From assembly GCA_029263315.1 (NCBI GenBank), contig JAJCXR010000054.1, positions 1 to 64,000 on the forward strand: 64,000 bases of DNA, given 5' to 3'. Source of the DNA: Acidobacteriota bacterium. GTDB lineage: Bacteria > Acidobacteriota > Thermoanaerobaculia > Multivoradales > J023. The notes below the pieces were generated by a model, which saw nothing but the letters and a program-made list of their open reading frames with translations, was not told where the DNA came from and did no database searches. This document shows positions 7,904 through 16,958 of this stretch, one piece after another (the first letter of the stretch is position 1; each line of letters opens with the position of its first letter). Position numbers and translations under genes: made by a program.

Positions 7904-8067
7904 AGTTCCTCCCTCTCGGCAAGTCGTGGAAGACGCCGTTACTATTGGCTGCGAATACGTACCATTTGGTGAGCTGGCGGATTATAACACCGACCGCCAC
8001 CTTCGCCATCCCTCGGGTACTGTCCAGAGGTCCACCCAGCAGCGCTCACCTCCGATAAGATCGACGC

Positions 8068-9759
8068 ATGCGATCCACACCCCATCGGATAGTGCCGCGA
8101 AATCTCCGCTGTTGCCACCTCTCTTTTTTCGCTTGTTGGCTGCTGATCTTGACGCTCAGCGCTCCCGCCTGGACGGAAGATCTCGCGCTGGCGGTCGAAG
8201 AACGCCTCTTGAAAAGTGTCGCCGTCAAGGTGACCGCGGACGACCTGGAGGGAGCCATCGCCGTCCTCGAGGACGTGCAGGCCACCGGCAAAGCGAGCCC
8301 CAGACTGCTGGCCACCCTCGGAGCCCTCTACAATGAAATCGGTTTGTACGAGGACGCCTTTGACTTGCTGCGGCCGTTGGCGGAAGCGTCGGACGCCAAC
8401 CCGGCGCTGCTATACAATGCCGGGCGGGCCGCTCTGGAAACCGGGAATGACGCTTTAGGGGAGACCTTCCTACGGCGGTCGGTGAGCCTCCAAGCCCTTT
8501 CCCCCGCCGCCCGCCTGCTCGGCCTACGGTTAGGTTCTCGGGGCCAAACACAAATCGCCTACCAACTGCTCCGGCCGTGGGCCCTGGCCAATCCCGACGA
8601 TGTGGAAGGACGGCTCGCCGCCGCCGCCGCCGCCACTCGCCTACAACGGGTCGAGGAAGCCCAAGAGCTACTCCGGACCCTGCCGACGGAGGATCCCAAG
8701 CACCGGCTGTTGACCGCCGACCTGGCCTTGCAGCAACGGCAACCGGCTCGCGGCATCGAGCTCCTGTCGCCCCTCATCGGTCAGGTACCACCGGAAATGG
8801 AAGTCGACATGCTCGTCCTGTTGGCCAGCGCCCAGATGCAGCTCGGTCAATCGCAGGAGGCCATCGCGACATTGCGCCCCAAGGCCGCCGAGCATCCGCG
8901 TCTGGCCCTCTACCTGGCGAAAGCCCACTACCAGAGCGGTGACATAGACCGAGCTTTGGCCTCCTTGGACCCCTTGGTGCAACCGGTGATGGCCGCTGAG
9001 CTCGACGCCATTCCCAAGGCGGATCGCGATCTGGCCGGTGACGTGACATTGGAAGCGGGTCGCGTCCTGGTGGCCAGCGATCGGGCCGACGAAGCCGTGC
9101 CGCTGCTCGAGCGGGCGTCGCAGTTGGAGCCCTGGAATCGCGAGATCTGGCAAGAGCTCGCCAGGGCCTATGGTGCCACCTCCAACGATGCGGCGGCGGC
9201 CGTCGCCACCGCCAAGCTGCAGGAGCTGGCTACCGCCAAGGAGCGGTCCGCCGTCTCGGGGCTGCAAGGTAAACAACGGCTCGACGATACCGTCGCCAAG
9301 CGGCTGGCCGAGGCTCTGGAGTGGCAAGAGCGTGGCCAAGGAGACCGCGCCTTGACCACGGTCCGTCAGGAGATCTCCCTGGCCCCCGACGATCTTCGAC
9401 CCCGCCTTCTCGAAATCCGCCTACTCCTGGCCCAGGGCCAACGGGAGGCTGCCCTCTCGGCCGCCGATGCCACCATCGAACAATTCGCCGAACGTCCCGA
9501 TCCCTTTCACTTTCGCGCCATCGTCCATTTGCAGGGCGGCGAAACCAAGGCGGCCGAGGAAGATTTGCGTCACGCCCTCGAGCTGGCCCCCACCTACGTG
9601 CCGGCGCAGAACGACTTGGCCTATCTGCTGATGGGAACCGGCCGTCTCGAGGAAGCACGGGGACTGCTGCAAAGCATCTTGAAAGCTAATCCAGATGACG
9701 CCTTGGCGCAGCAACGCTGGCAAGCCCTACAACGACAGCGGGGCACCGAGACGCCATGA
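8068..9759 (+). CDS. Secreted tetratricopeptide-repeat protein
   Basis: A 563-residue exported protein. Residues 1-36 are basic, then hydrophobic (LSFFACWLLILTLSAPAWT), giving a signal peptide or N-terminal anchor. The remainder is a near-continuous array of TPR helical pairs, for example LLATLGALYNEIGLYEDAFDLL, LALYLAKAHYQSGDIDRALASL and AQNDLAYLLMGTGRLEEARGLL. TPRs mediate protein-protein contacts; no catalytic motif is visible. Its stop overlaps the start of the FG-GAP/ASPIC gene by four bases (ATGA), so the two are translationally coupled and probably act together in the periplasm or at the surface. No strong ribosome-binding site precedes the ATG. Confidence 0.85.
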   Translation: MRSTPHRIVPRNLRCCHLSFFACWLLILTLSAPAWTEDLALAVEERLLKSVAVKVTADDLEGAIAVLEDVQATGKASPRLLATLGALYNEIGLYEDAFDLLRPLAEASDANPALLYNAGRAALETGNDALGETFLRRSVSLQALSPAARLLGLRLGSRGQTQIAYQLLRPWALANPDDVEGRLAAAAAATRLQRVEEAQELLRTLPTEDPKHRLLTADLALQQRQPARGIELLSPLIGQVPPEMEVDMLVLLASAQMQLGQSQEAIATLRPKAAEHPRLALYLAKAHYQSGDIDRALASLDPLVQPVMAAELDAIPKADRDLAGDVTLEAGRVLVASDRADEAVPLLERASQLEPWNREIWQELARAYGATSNDAAAAVATAKLQELATAKERSAVSGLQGKQRLDDTVAKRLAEALEWQERGQGDRALTTVRQEISLAPDDLRPRLLEIRLLLAQGQREAALSAADATIEQFAERPDPFHFRAIVHLQGGETKAAEEDLRHALELAPTYVPAQNDLAYLLMGTGRLEEARGLLQSILKANPDDALAQQRWQALQRQRGTETP

Positions 9760-11597
9760 AAAGACGTTCCAGGAGACGTGCTAGGCACCTGCCGATCGTA
9801 CGCCTCACCGTGCTCTTGATTTGCCTCCTGGGGCTCGCGCCCCTCGACACCGCGCAGGCTCAAACCGCCGACGCCCCGCCAGCCGACCGGACGCCCGGCC
9901 AAACCACGGCTGATCCTTTCGCCGAGATCGCCAAGGCCAGCGGTCTCGACTTCGTCCATTGGAACGGGATGTCCGGGCAGTTCTACTTCCCGGAAGTGGT
10001 GGGCTCCGGTGGCGCCCTCTTCGACTACGACGGCGACGGCGACCTCGATGTCTACCTGGTGCAAGGCCACTTTCTCGGTCCGCAGGAGAACCTGGCCAAG
10101 TCCATCTTTCCGCCACCGAAGCTCCCGGCGCGGGATCGGCTGTTCCGCAACGATCTGACACCTGACGCCGACGGACGGCCAGAACTGCAGTTTACCGAGG
10201 TCACCGAAAGCAGCGGTATCCGGGCCTTACGCTACGGCATGGGCGCCAGCGCCGCGGACTTCGACGGCGACGGTCATCTCGACCTCTACCTCACCAACTT
10301 CGGCCCCAATGAGCTGTGGCGCAACCGTGGGGACGGCACCTTCGAAGAGGTGGCTGCCCAAGCCGGTGTCGCCGAGCCTCGCTGGAGCGTCGCCGCCACC
10401 TTCTTCGACTACGACGGTGACGGTTGGCTCGATCTTTTTGTCGGCAACTACATGGACTACCAAGTGACCCGCAACAAGGCCTGCGTCGGCGAGAGTGGCC
10501 TGCAGGACTACTGTGGACCGCAAAGCTACCAGGCCACCGCCGATCGTCTGTTCCGCAACCGCGGCGACGGCACCTTCGAAGATGTTTCCGATGGGTCGGG
10601 CATCAGCAAGACCTTCGGCCCGGCCCTCGGGGCCATCGCCGCCGATTTCAACGGCGATCGGCGTCAAGATCTCTACGTCGCCAACGACCAAGCCGCCAAT
10701 CAGTTGTGGCTCAACCAAGGGGACGGCAGCTTCGTCGATGATGCCCTGCTATTGGGCTGTGCCCTCAACCGCGACGGCCAGGCGGAAGCCAGCATGGGTG
10801 TGGACGCCGCCGACTACGACGGCGATGGCGACCTCGATCTGTTCATGACCCACCTGACCCGCGAGTCGCACACCCTGTACGTCAACGACGGGCAGGGTCT
10901 CTTCCAAGACCGTAGCACCCAGAGCGGCCTGGCCCGCGCCAGTTGGCAAGCGACGGGGTTCGGAACCGCCTGGTTCGATGTCGACAACGACGGTTGGCTC
11001 GACCTCTTCACCGCCAACGGCTCCGTCTACATCGATTTTGACCTGGCCCGCCAGAATGACCCCTACCCGCTGCACCAGCGCAACCAGTTGTTCAGGAACC
11101 TGGGCGACGGCACCTTCGCCGAGCTCACCGGCGGCGACGCCCTGGCCCTCTCCGAGGTCAGCCGCGGCGCCCTCTTCGGCGACCTCGACAACGACGGCGA
11201 TACAGACATCGTGGTCACCAACAACAGCGGCCCAGCTCGACTGCTGCGCAACGACATCGGCCAGCGGCATCACTGGCTCGGTCTACGCCTGGTGGGCAGC
11301 CGAGGTAACCCATCCGCCCTCGGCGCCTGGGTGGTCCTACGACGCCCACAGCAGCCCCCCCTGTGGCGCCGGGTGCGCAGCGACGGCAGCTTCGCCGCAT
11401 CCAACGACCCCCGGGTGCTGGTGGGCTTGGGGACCTCGACCGCCGTCGAAAGCGTCGAGGTGATTTGGCCCGACGGCAGTCGGCAGATCTTTCCCGGACT
11501 GGAGATCGATCGTTACCACAACCTCAGGCTCGACCCGCCGCCGGAATCACCCGCCGCCCCGCAGTCAGGGCCCTATCCTCGGGCACCTAAGGATTGA
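9756..11597 (+). CDS. CRTAC1-family FG-GAP/ASPIC-UnbV repeat protein
   Basis: A 613-residue secreted protein with a signal peptide (about residues 10-36). It folds as a beta-propeller of FG-GAP/VCBS blades, each carrying a calcium-binding loop: FDYDGDGDLDVYL, ADFDGDGHLDLYL, FDYDGDGWLDLFV, ADFNGDRRQDLYV, ADYDGDGDLDLFM, FDVDNDGWLDLFT and GDLDNDGDTDIVV. A C-terminal ASPIC/UnbV domain follows (HHWLGLRLVGS..., SVEVIWPDGSRQ). Such proteins are surface or extracellular and thought to bind ligands; the precise role is unknown. The preceding TPR gene overlaps by four bases. The 3' end overlaps the convergent hydrolase gene by 11 bases. Confidence 0.9.
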   Translation: MKRRSRRRARHLPIVRLTVLLICLLGLAPLDTAQAQTADAPPADRTPGQTTADPFAEIAKASGLDFVHWNGMSGQFYFPEVVGSGGALFDYDGDGDLDVYLVQGHFLGPQENLAKSIFPPPKLPARDRLFRNDLTPDADGRPELQFTEVTESSGIRALRYGMGASAADFDGDGHLDLYLTNFGPNELWRNRGDGTFEEVAAQAGVAEPRWSVAATFFDYDGDGWLDLFVGNYMDYQVTRNKACVGESGLQDYCGPQSYQATADRLFRNRGDGTFEDVSDGSGISKTFGPALGAIAADFNGDRRQDLYVANDQAANQLWLNQGDGSFVDDALLLGCALNRDGQAEASMGVDAADYDGDGDLDLFMTHLTRESHTLYVNDGQGLFQDRSTQSGLARASWQATGFGTAWFDVDNDGWLDLFTANGSVYIDFDLARQNDPYPLHQRNQLFRNLGDGTFAELTGGDALALSEVSRGALFGDLDNDGDTDIVVTNNSGPARLLRNDIGQRHHWLGLRLVGSRGNPSALGAWVVLRRPQQPPLWRRVRSDGSFAASNDPRVLVGLGTSTAVESVEVIWPDGSRQIFPGLEIDRYHNLRLDPPPESPAAPQSGPYPRAPKD

Positions 11598-13125
11598 CGA
11601 TGACAAAAGCGTCGGAAAATTCGACGTTGTCGACCATGAAATCTTCACCGACTGCGCCGCTGAGGAACTGCAAGTAAACCCGCTGCACGTCGTTGTGGGA
11701 TCCGAAGGCGCTGAGGGGAACCCGCAGCGTCCGCATGTATCCCTGGTCTTCGTAGGTGATGCAGCTCAAGGCGACGCTATCGGTGCACATGACGGTGGGC
11801 TCTGGCACCCCGCCGTAGTCGGCCAAATCCACCCACGCATAGTTGTTGCCGTTCTTGATCCACAACCGACCGCTGACCGGTCCGGAGCCCTCGAGCAGGC
11901 CGAGGCGCAAGCTCAGGTAGAGATAGCCGTTGGCGTTGCGCTGACCGACCGGGATGTCCCAAGCGACATAGGCATTGTCCTGATCCGGGGTGAAACGCAA
12001 GATCCGCCCGGCATGGGACGTTTCGACGATGGGCGTTGCGCTGACCGCGCCAATGCTGGCGACGCCATAGGTGGTCACCGCGCCGCCAAGGGTGTTGGGG
12101 GTGACATTCAAGTCTTCGAAGTTGTCGATCACCCGGCGTGCCACCGAGCTGCTGAATTGGCTCGAGATCCCGTTGCCCCAGGTGCCTGGCACCTGATCGC
12201 CGCGCACATAGCCGCCATAGAATTGCCAATCATTGAGCAGCCAGGCGCGCAGGAAGGCGTTGACGTAACCCTGAGCCACCTCCCATTGCACCGGGAACAG
12301 GCCGACGCTGTCGTCTGAAAAGCCGCTGTGGAAGCCGCCGATGAACAACTTCATGCTGCGATCGAGGTCGTAGCTGGTCGGCGTCGAAATCTCATTCCAG
12401 CCCGCCAGATCATGGGACGCAAAGGCCGCGTCCGGTTCGACATCTTCGTCGTGGGTGCCGTAGAGCAGCATATAGGCGGGCGTCTTCGTGCCGTACAGGG
12501 AGGCGGTGGTGGCACGGGTGGGGGCCATGGAGACAACAGCTCGGACGGTGAAGTCTGGATTCGTGGAGAGATTGTTGGCCAGGTAGCGGACGCTCTCGCC
12601 GCCCCGGCTGTGGCCGACGAGGGCGGTGCGTTCGAAGTCCACCGGATCGGCGGAGGAAAAGTTGTCGAGGAAATTGCTTTGAAAACAAGCGCTGGTCAAA
12701 TACGTCTCGGCAGCGTCCGCCACCACCTGGTGGTCCGCCGCCGTTTCGCCGGCGGCCACCTTATTGATGCTGGCGCTGAGGATGCCGTTGCGCGCCAGAT
12801 GGTCTTGCAAGTAGTCGTAGTCGCGATAGTTGAAACCGTTGCCGCGCAGGATGATCGCCAGCGGCATGTCCCGTACCGCATCGTTCCAACAGGAGCCGGT
12901 GGTCGGCCAACGCATTTGCCCCTGGACGCCGCCGCAGGTCCAACGCCAGGTGCACAGGCCGCCGTATTCGGTGTGCAGCGCCGGATCGCTGTTCGCCGCC
13001 TTGGACGGTGATTCGGAAAAACCCCGGGCCTGGACGGACAGCGCGGTCCAAGGCAAAAGGGCCAGGAAGAGGAGACAACAGAGGGCAGAACGGGATGGGT
13101 AGAATCGAGGTTGAGATCGCATCAT
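11587..13125 (-). CDS. Secreted alpha/beta hydrolase with C-terminal beta domain
   Basis: A 512-residue exported esterase/lipase-like protein. The start is set at the paired ATG ATG (13125/13122), four and seven bases after an AAGGAG site; signal peptide residues 10-33 follow (ALCCLLFLALLPWTALSVQA). The hydrolase core has MPLAIILRGNGF, the nucleophile elbow GHSRGG at 171-176 (Ser173) and LLYGTHDEDVEP, which probably carries the catalytic Asp. From about residue 345 (RVIDNFEDLN) to the end is a separate beta-sandwich region resembling carbohydrate-binding or complex-I-intermediate-like modules. The QVPGT peptide near residue 330 is encoded by a palindromic repeat (12180-12194). The upstream region shares a 33-bp element with the gene at 16959-17975. 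Confidence 0.85.
   Translation of the reverse strand: MMRSQPRFYPSRSALCCLLFLALLPWTALSVQARGFSESPSKAANSDPALHTEYGGLCTWRWTCGGVQGQMRWPTTGSCWNDAVRDMPLAIILRGNGFNYRDYDYLQDHLARNGILSASINKVAAGETAADHQVVADAAETYLTSACFQSNFLDNFSSADPVDFERTALVGHSRGGESVRYLANNLSTNPDFTVRAVVSMAPTRATTASLYGTKTPAYMLLYGTHDEDVEPDAAFASHDLAGWNEISTPTSYDLDRSMKLFIGGFHSGFSDDSVGLFPVQWEVAQGYVNAFLRAWLLNDWQFYGGYVRGDQVPGTWGNGISSQFSSSVARRVIDNFEDLNVTPNTLGGAVTTYGVASIGAVSATPIVETSHAGRILRFTPDQDNAYVAWDIPVGQRNANGYLYLSLRLGLLEGSGPVSGRLWIKNGNNYAWVDLADYGGVPEPTVMCTDSVALSCITYEDQGYMRTLRVPLSAFGSHNDVQRVYLQFLSGAVGEDFMVDNVEFSDAFVIVNP
12180..12194. repeat. AGGTGCCTGGCACCT palindrome (dispersed copy 1)
   Basis: A perfect palindrome with seven-base arms around one base, lying inside the hydrolase gene. 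The same 15-mer occurs three more times at 30072-30155. In this reading frame it encodes the peptide QVPGT, as it does in the other locus. Confidence 0.7.
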
Positions 13126-13173
13126 TGAGCTCCTTGAGCCATAGATTAGGCTGCGAGACATTCGCTGCCGTTT

Positions 13174-13206
13174 CCCCCAGAGCGCAAAGTGGCGATAGAC
13201 CCCATC
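13174..13206 (-). promoter_or_regulatory. Conserved upstream element, copy 1
   Basis: Read on the minus strand it is GATGGGGTC, eight variable bases, CTTTGCGCT, one base, TGGGGG. It lies 49 bases before the hydrolase ATG. The same two blocks with identical spacing occur at 17994-18026 before another secreted-protein gene (25 of 33 positions identical). Function is unknown: it could be a transcription-factor or sigma-factor site, or part of a structured leader. Confidence 0.5.
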
Positions 13207-13330
13207 ATCTGAAGATAACCAAGACAATTCAGCCTCTGCCTCGCCGCACCCACCGGATGGCACTAGAATCGTTGGCGCAAGGTCATCACAGCCGAAGCAC
13301 CACCTTCGTCGGGACGGGAAGGATCCAGGC

Positions 13331-13978
13331 ATGGCGCAAAATCCCCGTGGAAGAGACATCGAAGCCGGAGAGACCGGTTCCGAAGTGACCCGTCTGCTCA
13401 GGGACTGGCGGAGCGGTGACGCCACAGCCCGGGATCGTCTGATGCCGCTGGTCTACGACGATCTGCGACGGGTCGCCCAGCGCCACATGACCCACGAGAA
13501 CAGCGACGCCACCTTGCAGGCCACCGCCCTGGTCAACGAGGCATACCTGCGCTTGATCGATGTCGAGGTCGACTGGCAGGACCGGGTCCACTTCTTCGCC
13601 TTGGCTGCCGGCATGATGCGTCGCATCCTGGTGGACCGCGCACGGCGGCGTCAGGCCAAAAAGCGGGGCGGCGAGGAACGCCCGGTGACCTTGGTGGACG
13701 TGGCCGGTATCGGCCGTCCAGTAGAAGATCTGTTGGCCCTCGACCAGGCCTTGAAGGAGCTCGAGGCCGCCGACCCGCGCAAATGCCGAGTCCTCGAGCT
13801 ACGTTATTTCGGCGGCCTGACCACCGACGAGACCGCCGAGGCCCTGGGCCTCTCCAAACCCACCGTCGAACGGGATCTGCGCAGCGCCAAAGCCTGGGTC
13901 ACCAGTCGATTGACGGCCCCTGGAACGGACGGAACCGACGGACGAGACGGCCCATCCAGCGGCAAGGGCAGCCCCTGA
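13331..13978 (+). CDS. ECF-family RNA polymerase sigma factor (TIGR02999-like)
   Basis: A 215-residue sigma-70 family protein of the ECF class abundant in Acidobacteria and Planctomycetes. Region 2 spans about residues 15-90 (LLRDWRSGDATARDRLMPLVYDDLRRVAQRHM, then ALVNEAYLRLI). Region 4 spans about 135-195, with RYFGGLTTDETAEALGLSKPTVERDLRSAKAWV as the helix-turn-helix. There is no anti-sigma gene; instead its stop is followed one base later by the GTG of a transmembrane Ser/Thr kinase, so phosphorylation-dependent control is likely. A GGGAAGGA site precedes the ATG by eight bases. The C-terminal tail is Gly/Asp-rich and probably disordered. Confidence 0.92.
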   Translation: MAQNPRGRDIEAGETGSEVTRLLRDWRSGDATARDRLMPLVYDDLRRVAQRHMTHENSDATLQATALVNEAYLRLIDVEVDWQDRVHFFALAAGMMRRILVDRARRRQAKKRGGEERPVTLVDVAGIGRPVEDLLALDQALKELEAADPRKCRVLELRYFGGLTTDETAEALGLSKPTVERDLRSAKAWVTSRLTAPGTDGTDGRDGPSSGKGSP

Positions 13979-13979
13979 G

Positions 13980-16868
13980 GTGGACGCGGCCCGCTGGCGC
14001 CGGCTCGACGCCCTCTTCCTACAAGCCCTCGAAGAGCCGCCCGACGAGCGCCTCGACTTTCTGCGCCGAGCCTGCGGCGACGACCCTACGCTGGTCGATG
14101 AGGTAGCGGCCATGTTGGCCGCCGACGACGGTGCCCAACTCGCTGACCCTGCAGAGGCAAACGGGGACGATCGCCTAGCCGATATCGTCCGCTCCGGGTT
14201 CGATCATCTGGCCCAGGACAAAACGCTGACCCCGGCGACGGGCTCCTCCGAAGCGCCGCGGGCGAACCAGCCGTCGCGGCCGAGCACAGCTCCCCTCCCC
14301 TTCCCGTCTCTTGGGGTCTACCGCCTGACCGAGGAGCTGGGACGGGGCGGCCTGGCCACCGTCTACGCGGCGGAGCGGGACGACGCACAATTCACCATGC
14401 GGGTGGCCATCAAGCTGGTGCGTCGCGGTTTTGATACGCCGGAGCTACTGGAGCGTCTACGCCTCGAACGACAAATCCTGGCGCGGCTCGAGCATCCCAA
14501 CATCGCCCGTCTGATCGACGGTGGCACCGCCCCCGACGGTCGCCCCTACTTCGTCATGGAGCACATCGAAGGGGAGCGCATCGACCGCTGGTGTGAGCGC
14601 CAAAAGCTCGATCTGCGGCAACGGCTCGAGCTCTTCCGCACCCTGTGCGACGCCGTGCACGCCGCCCATGGCCGTCTGGTGCTGCACCGCGACATCAAGC
14701 CCTCGAACATCCTGGTGACCCACAGCGGGGTGCCGAAGTTGCTCGACTTCGGCATCGCCAAGATACTCGCCGCCGGGGACGAGGACGCCTTGGTGTCCGG
14801 TTTCTCCACCCTGACCGGCACCGGCATGCAACTGCTCACCCCCGAGTTCGCCAGTCCGGAGCAGGTGCGGGGCAAAACCCTGACCACCGCCAGCGATGTC
14901 TACTCCTTGGGGGTCCTGCTCTACCATCTGGTGGCCGGCGCTCCCCCCTATGTCCTGGACCGTCAGCGCCCGGCGGAGATCGAACGGGTGGTCTGCGAGA
15001 TCGAGCCGCTGCGTGCCAGCGCCGTGGTGGGGGATGATGCAGCGAACAACGCCACCCCCACGCGGCGTCAGATCCTAGGCTGGCCGCGGCGGGCCGGCGG
15101 CGACGATCTCGATACCATCCTGCTCAAGGCGTTGCGCAAGGAACCCGAACGGCGCTATGGCTCGGCCAGCCGACTGGCGGATGACCTCCACAACTACCTG
15201 GAAGACTTGCCCGTCTCCGCCCGTCCCGACACCCTGCGCTACCGCAGCGGCAAGTTCCTGCGCCGTCACCGTATGCCCGTGCTGACGGCGGTGACCCTGG
15301 TGCTGATCTTGGTGACGGCGGTGGTGGTCACCAGCTGGCAAGCCCGGGTCGCCCGGCGGGCCCAGCAGGTGGCGGAAGAGCAGCGGACCGTGGCCGAGAC
15401 GCAGCGCAATGCAGCCCAGCGGGAACGACGACGGGCGGAAGAAGCCGCCAACTTCTTGACGGATATCTTCGAGGTTTCCGATCCCTACCGCACCGTCGGC
15501 GAGCGCATCACCGCCCGCGAGGTCCTCGACCGTGGCGCCTCGCGTCTGCGCGACGGACTCGAAGACGATCCGTTGCTCCGGGCCACGCTCCTCACCACCA
15601 TCGCCAAGGTGTACCAAAATCTCTCGTTGTTCGATGATTCCGAGGCCCTGTTCACCGAAGCCCTAAGCCTCCGGCGCCAACACTTGGGGGAGTCAGCTCC
15701 GGAGGTGGTGAGCAGCGAGCGCCACTTGGCCAACCTGTGGCTCGATCAAGAGCGCTTCCAGGAAGCCAGCGACGCCCTCGAACAGGTGGTGCTGGCCAGA
15801 CGCCGGCTCGACGACCCGACGGCCTTGGCCACCGTCCTCTACGATGCCGCCGTCGCCCAACGGGGGCTCGGCCATGGTGCCGCAGCGGACAACTTGCTGG
15901 CAGAAGCCCTAGACCTCCAAGAGGAGGCGGGAGATACCCTGGCTGTTACCCAGATACGCAACCTCCTAGGCAAGCTGCGACGCGGAGAAGGTCAGTACGA
16001 GGCCGCCGAGCAGATCCTACGGGAGGTGCTGGCGACGCGCCGTCAGCTCTTGCAGAAGGATCACCCGCTGATTACCCAAACCCTCAATGACCTCGCCATC
16101 ACCATGCAACAGAATGGCCAGCTGGAGGCCGCCGAAACCCTTTACCGAGAGATCTTGGAAACCCAGCAGCGGGTGTTCGGTGAACGTCATCACCATGTGG
16201 TGACCGCCCTTCACAACTTGGCGGGAGTGTTGGTGGACCGCAACCGGGTGGCCGCCGCCATGCCGTTGTATGACCGGTCGGAGGCCCTGGTGAGCGAGCT
16301 TTATGGCGAGGACCATCCGGCCATGGGACGGCTGCTCTACAGCCGGGCCAAAGCGCACCGTGTGGCCCGCCAGCTCGATCTGGCCATCCCCCTGGCGCGC
16401 CGCGCCTGGCAGATCCACGCCGACCATTTCGGCCCCGATCACCGCGAGACCCTGAGGGCCGCCAGCCAATTGGCGGCGGTGCTGCTCGAACAGGGGAGCG
16501 GCGAAGCGGAGGCAGCGCTGCTCGATCTGGTCGCCGACCTGCGTCGTGTCTTGGCCGGTGACTTCCGACTCTCCTACCCCCTCTACAGCCTGGCCAAGCT
16601 GCGCCTGCAACGGGGCGACGCCGCCGCCGCCGAACCCATCTTCAGGGAAGCCCTGGAGCTACGACGGGCGACCCTGTCGGCAACCCACTGGCAAACCGCC
16701 CAGACCCAAGGCCAGTTGGGACGGTGTTTGGTGCAACTACAGCGCTTCGACGAAGCCGACGATTTACTGCGTGGCAGCCACCAAACGTTGCTCCAGCTCT
16801 TCGGAGCGACCCATCCCCAGACCGAGGCGGTGGCTGGCTACCTTCGGGACCTCGAGGCTCAACGCTAG
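13980..16868 (+). CDS. Transmembrane Hanks-type Ser/Thr kinase with TPR domain
   Basis: A 962-residue membrane kinase. The N-terminal 100 residues are acidic and helical. The kinase domain runs from about 113 to 410: glycine loop GRGGLATV (121-128), Lys145 in VAIKL, HRDIKPSN (236-243) and DFG (256-258). A single transmembrane helix lies at about 433-453. It is followed by a charged coiled coil (QQVAEEQRTVAETQRNAA) and then TPR repeats to the end, including Kinesin-light-chain-like units (LHNLAGVLVDRNRVAAAMPLY). Kinase inside, TPRs outside is the expected topology. The GTG start lies one base after the ECF sigma stop, so the pair forms a two-gene signalling unit. Confidence 0.92.
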   Translation: MDAARWRRLDALFLQALEEPPDERLDFLRRACGDDPTLVDEVAAMLAADDGAQLADPAEANGDDRLADIVRSGFDHLAQDKTLTPATGSSEAPRANQPSRPSTAPLPFPSLGVYRLTEELGRGGLATVYAAERDDAQFTMRVAIKLVRRGFDTPELLERLRLERQILARLEHPNIARLIDGGTAPDGRPYFVMEHIEGERIDRWCERQKLDLRQRLELFRTLCDAVHAAHGRLVLHRDIKPSNILVTHSGVPKLLDFGIAKILAAGDEDALVSGFSTLTGTGMQLLTPEFASPEQVRGKTLTTASDVYSLGVLLYHLVAGAPPYVLDRQRPAEIERVVCEIEPLRASAVVGDDAANNATPTRRQILGWPRRAGGDDLDTILLKALRKEPERRYGSASRLADDLHNYLEDLPVSARPDTLRYRSGKFLRRHRMPVLTAVTLVLILVTAVVVTSWQARVARRAQQVAEEQRTVAETQRNAAQRERRRAEEAANFLTDIFEVSDPYRTVGERITAREVLDRGASRLRDGLEDDPLLRATLLTTIAKVYQNLSLFDDSEALFTEALSLRRQHLGESAPEVVSSERHLANLWLDQERFQEASDALEQVVLARRRLDDPTALATVLYDAAVAQRGLGHGAAADNLLAEALDLQEEAGDTLAVTQIRNLLGKLRRGEGQYEAAEQILREVLATRRQLLQKDHPLITQTLNDLAITMQQNGQLEAAETLYREILETQQRVFGERHHHVVTALHNLAGVLVDRNRVAAAMPLYDRSEALVSELYGEDHPAMGRLLYSRAKAHRVARQLDLAIPLARRAWQIHADHFGPDHRETLRAASQLAAVLLEQGSGEAEAALLDLVADLRRVLAGDFRLSYPLYSLAKLRLQRGDAAAAEPIFREALELRRATLSATHWQTAQTQGQLGRCLVQLQRFDEADDLLRGSHQTLLQLFGATHPQTEAVAGYLRDLEAQR

Positions 16869-16958
16869 GTCAGCGCTAGGTCAACGCTACTGTAGTGCAG
16901 CCAACAGATGGCGTCTCACCGAGCCCTTGGGGCGAGGCTCTTTCCAAGCGCCCATCGA

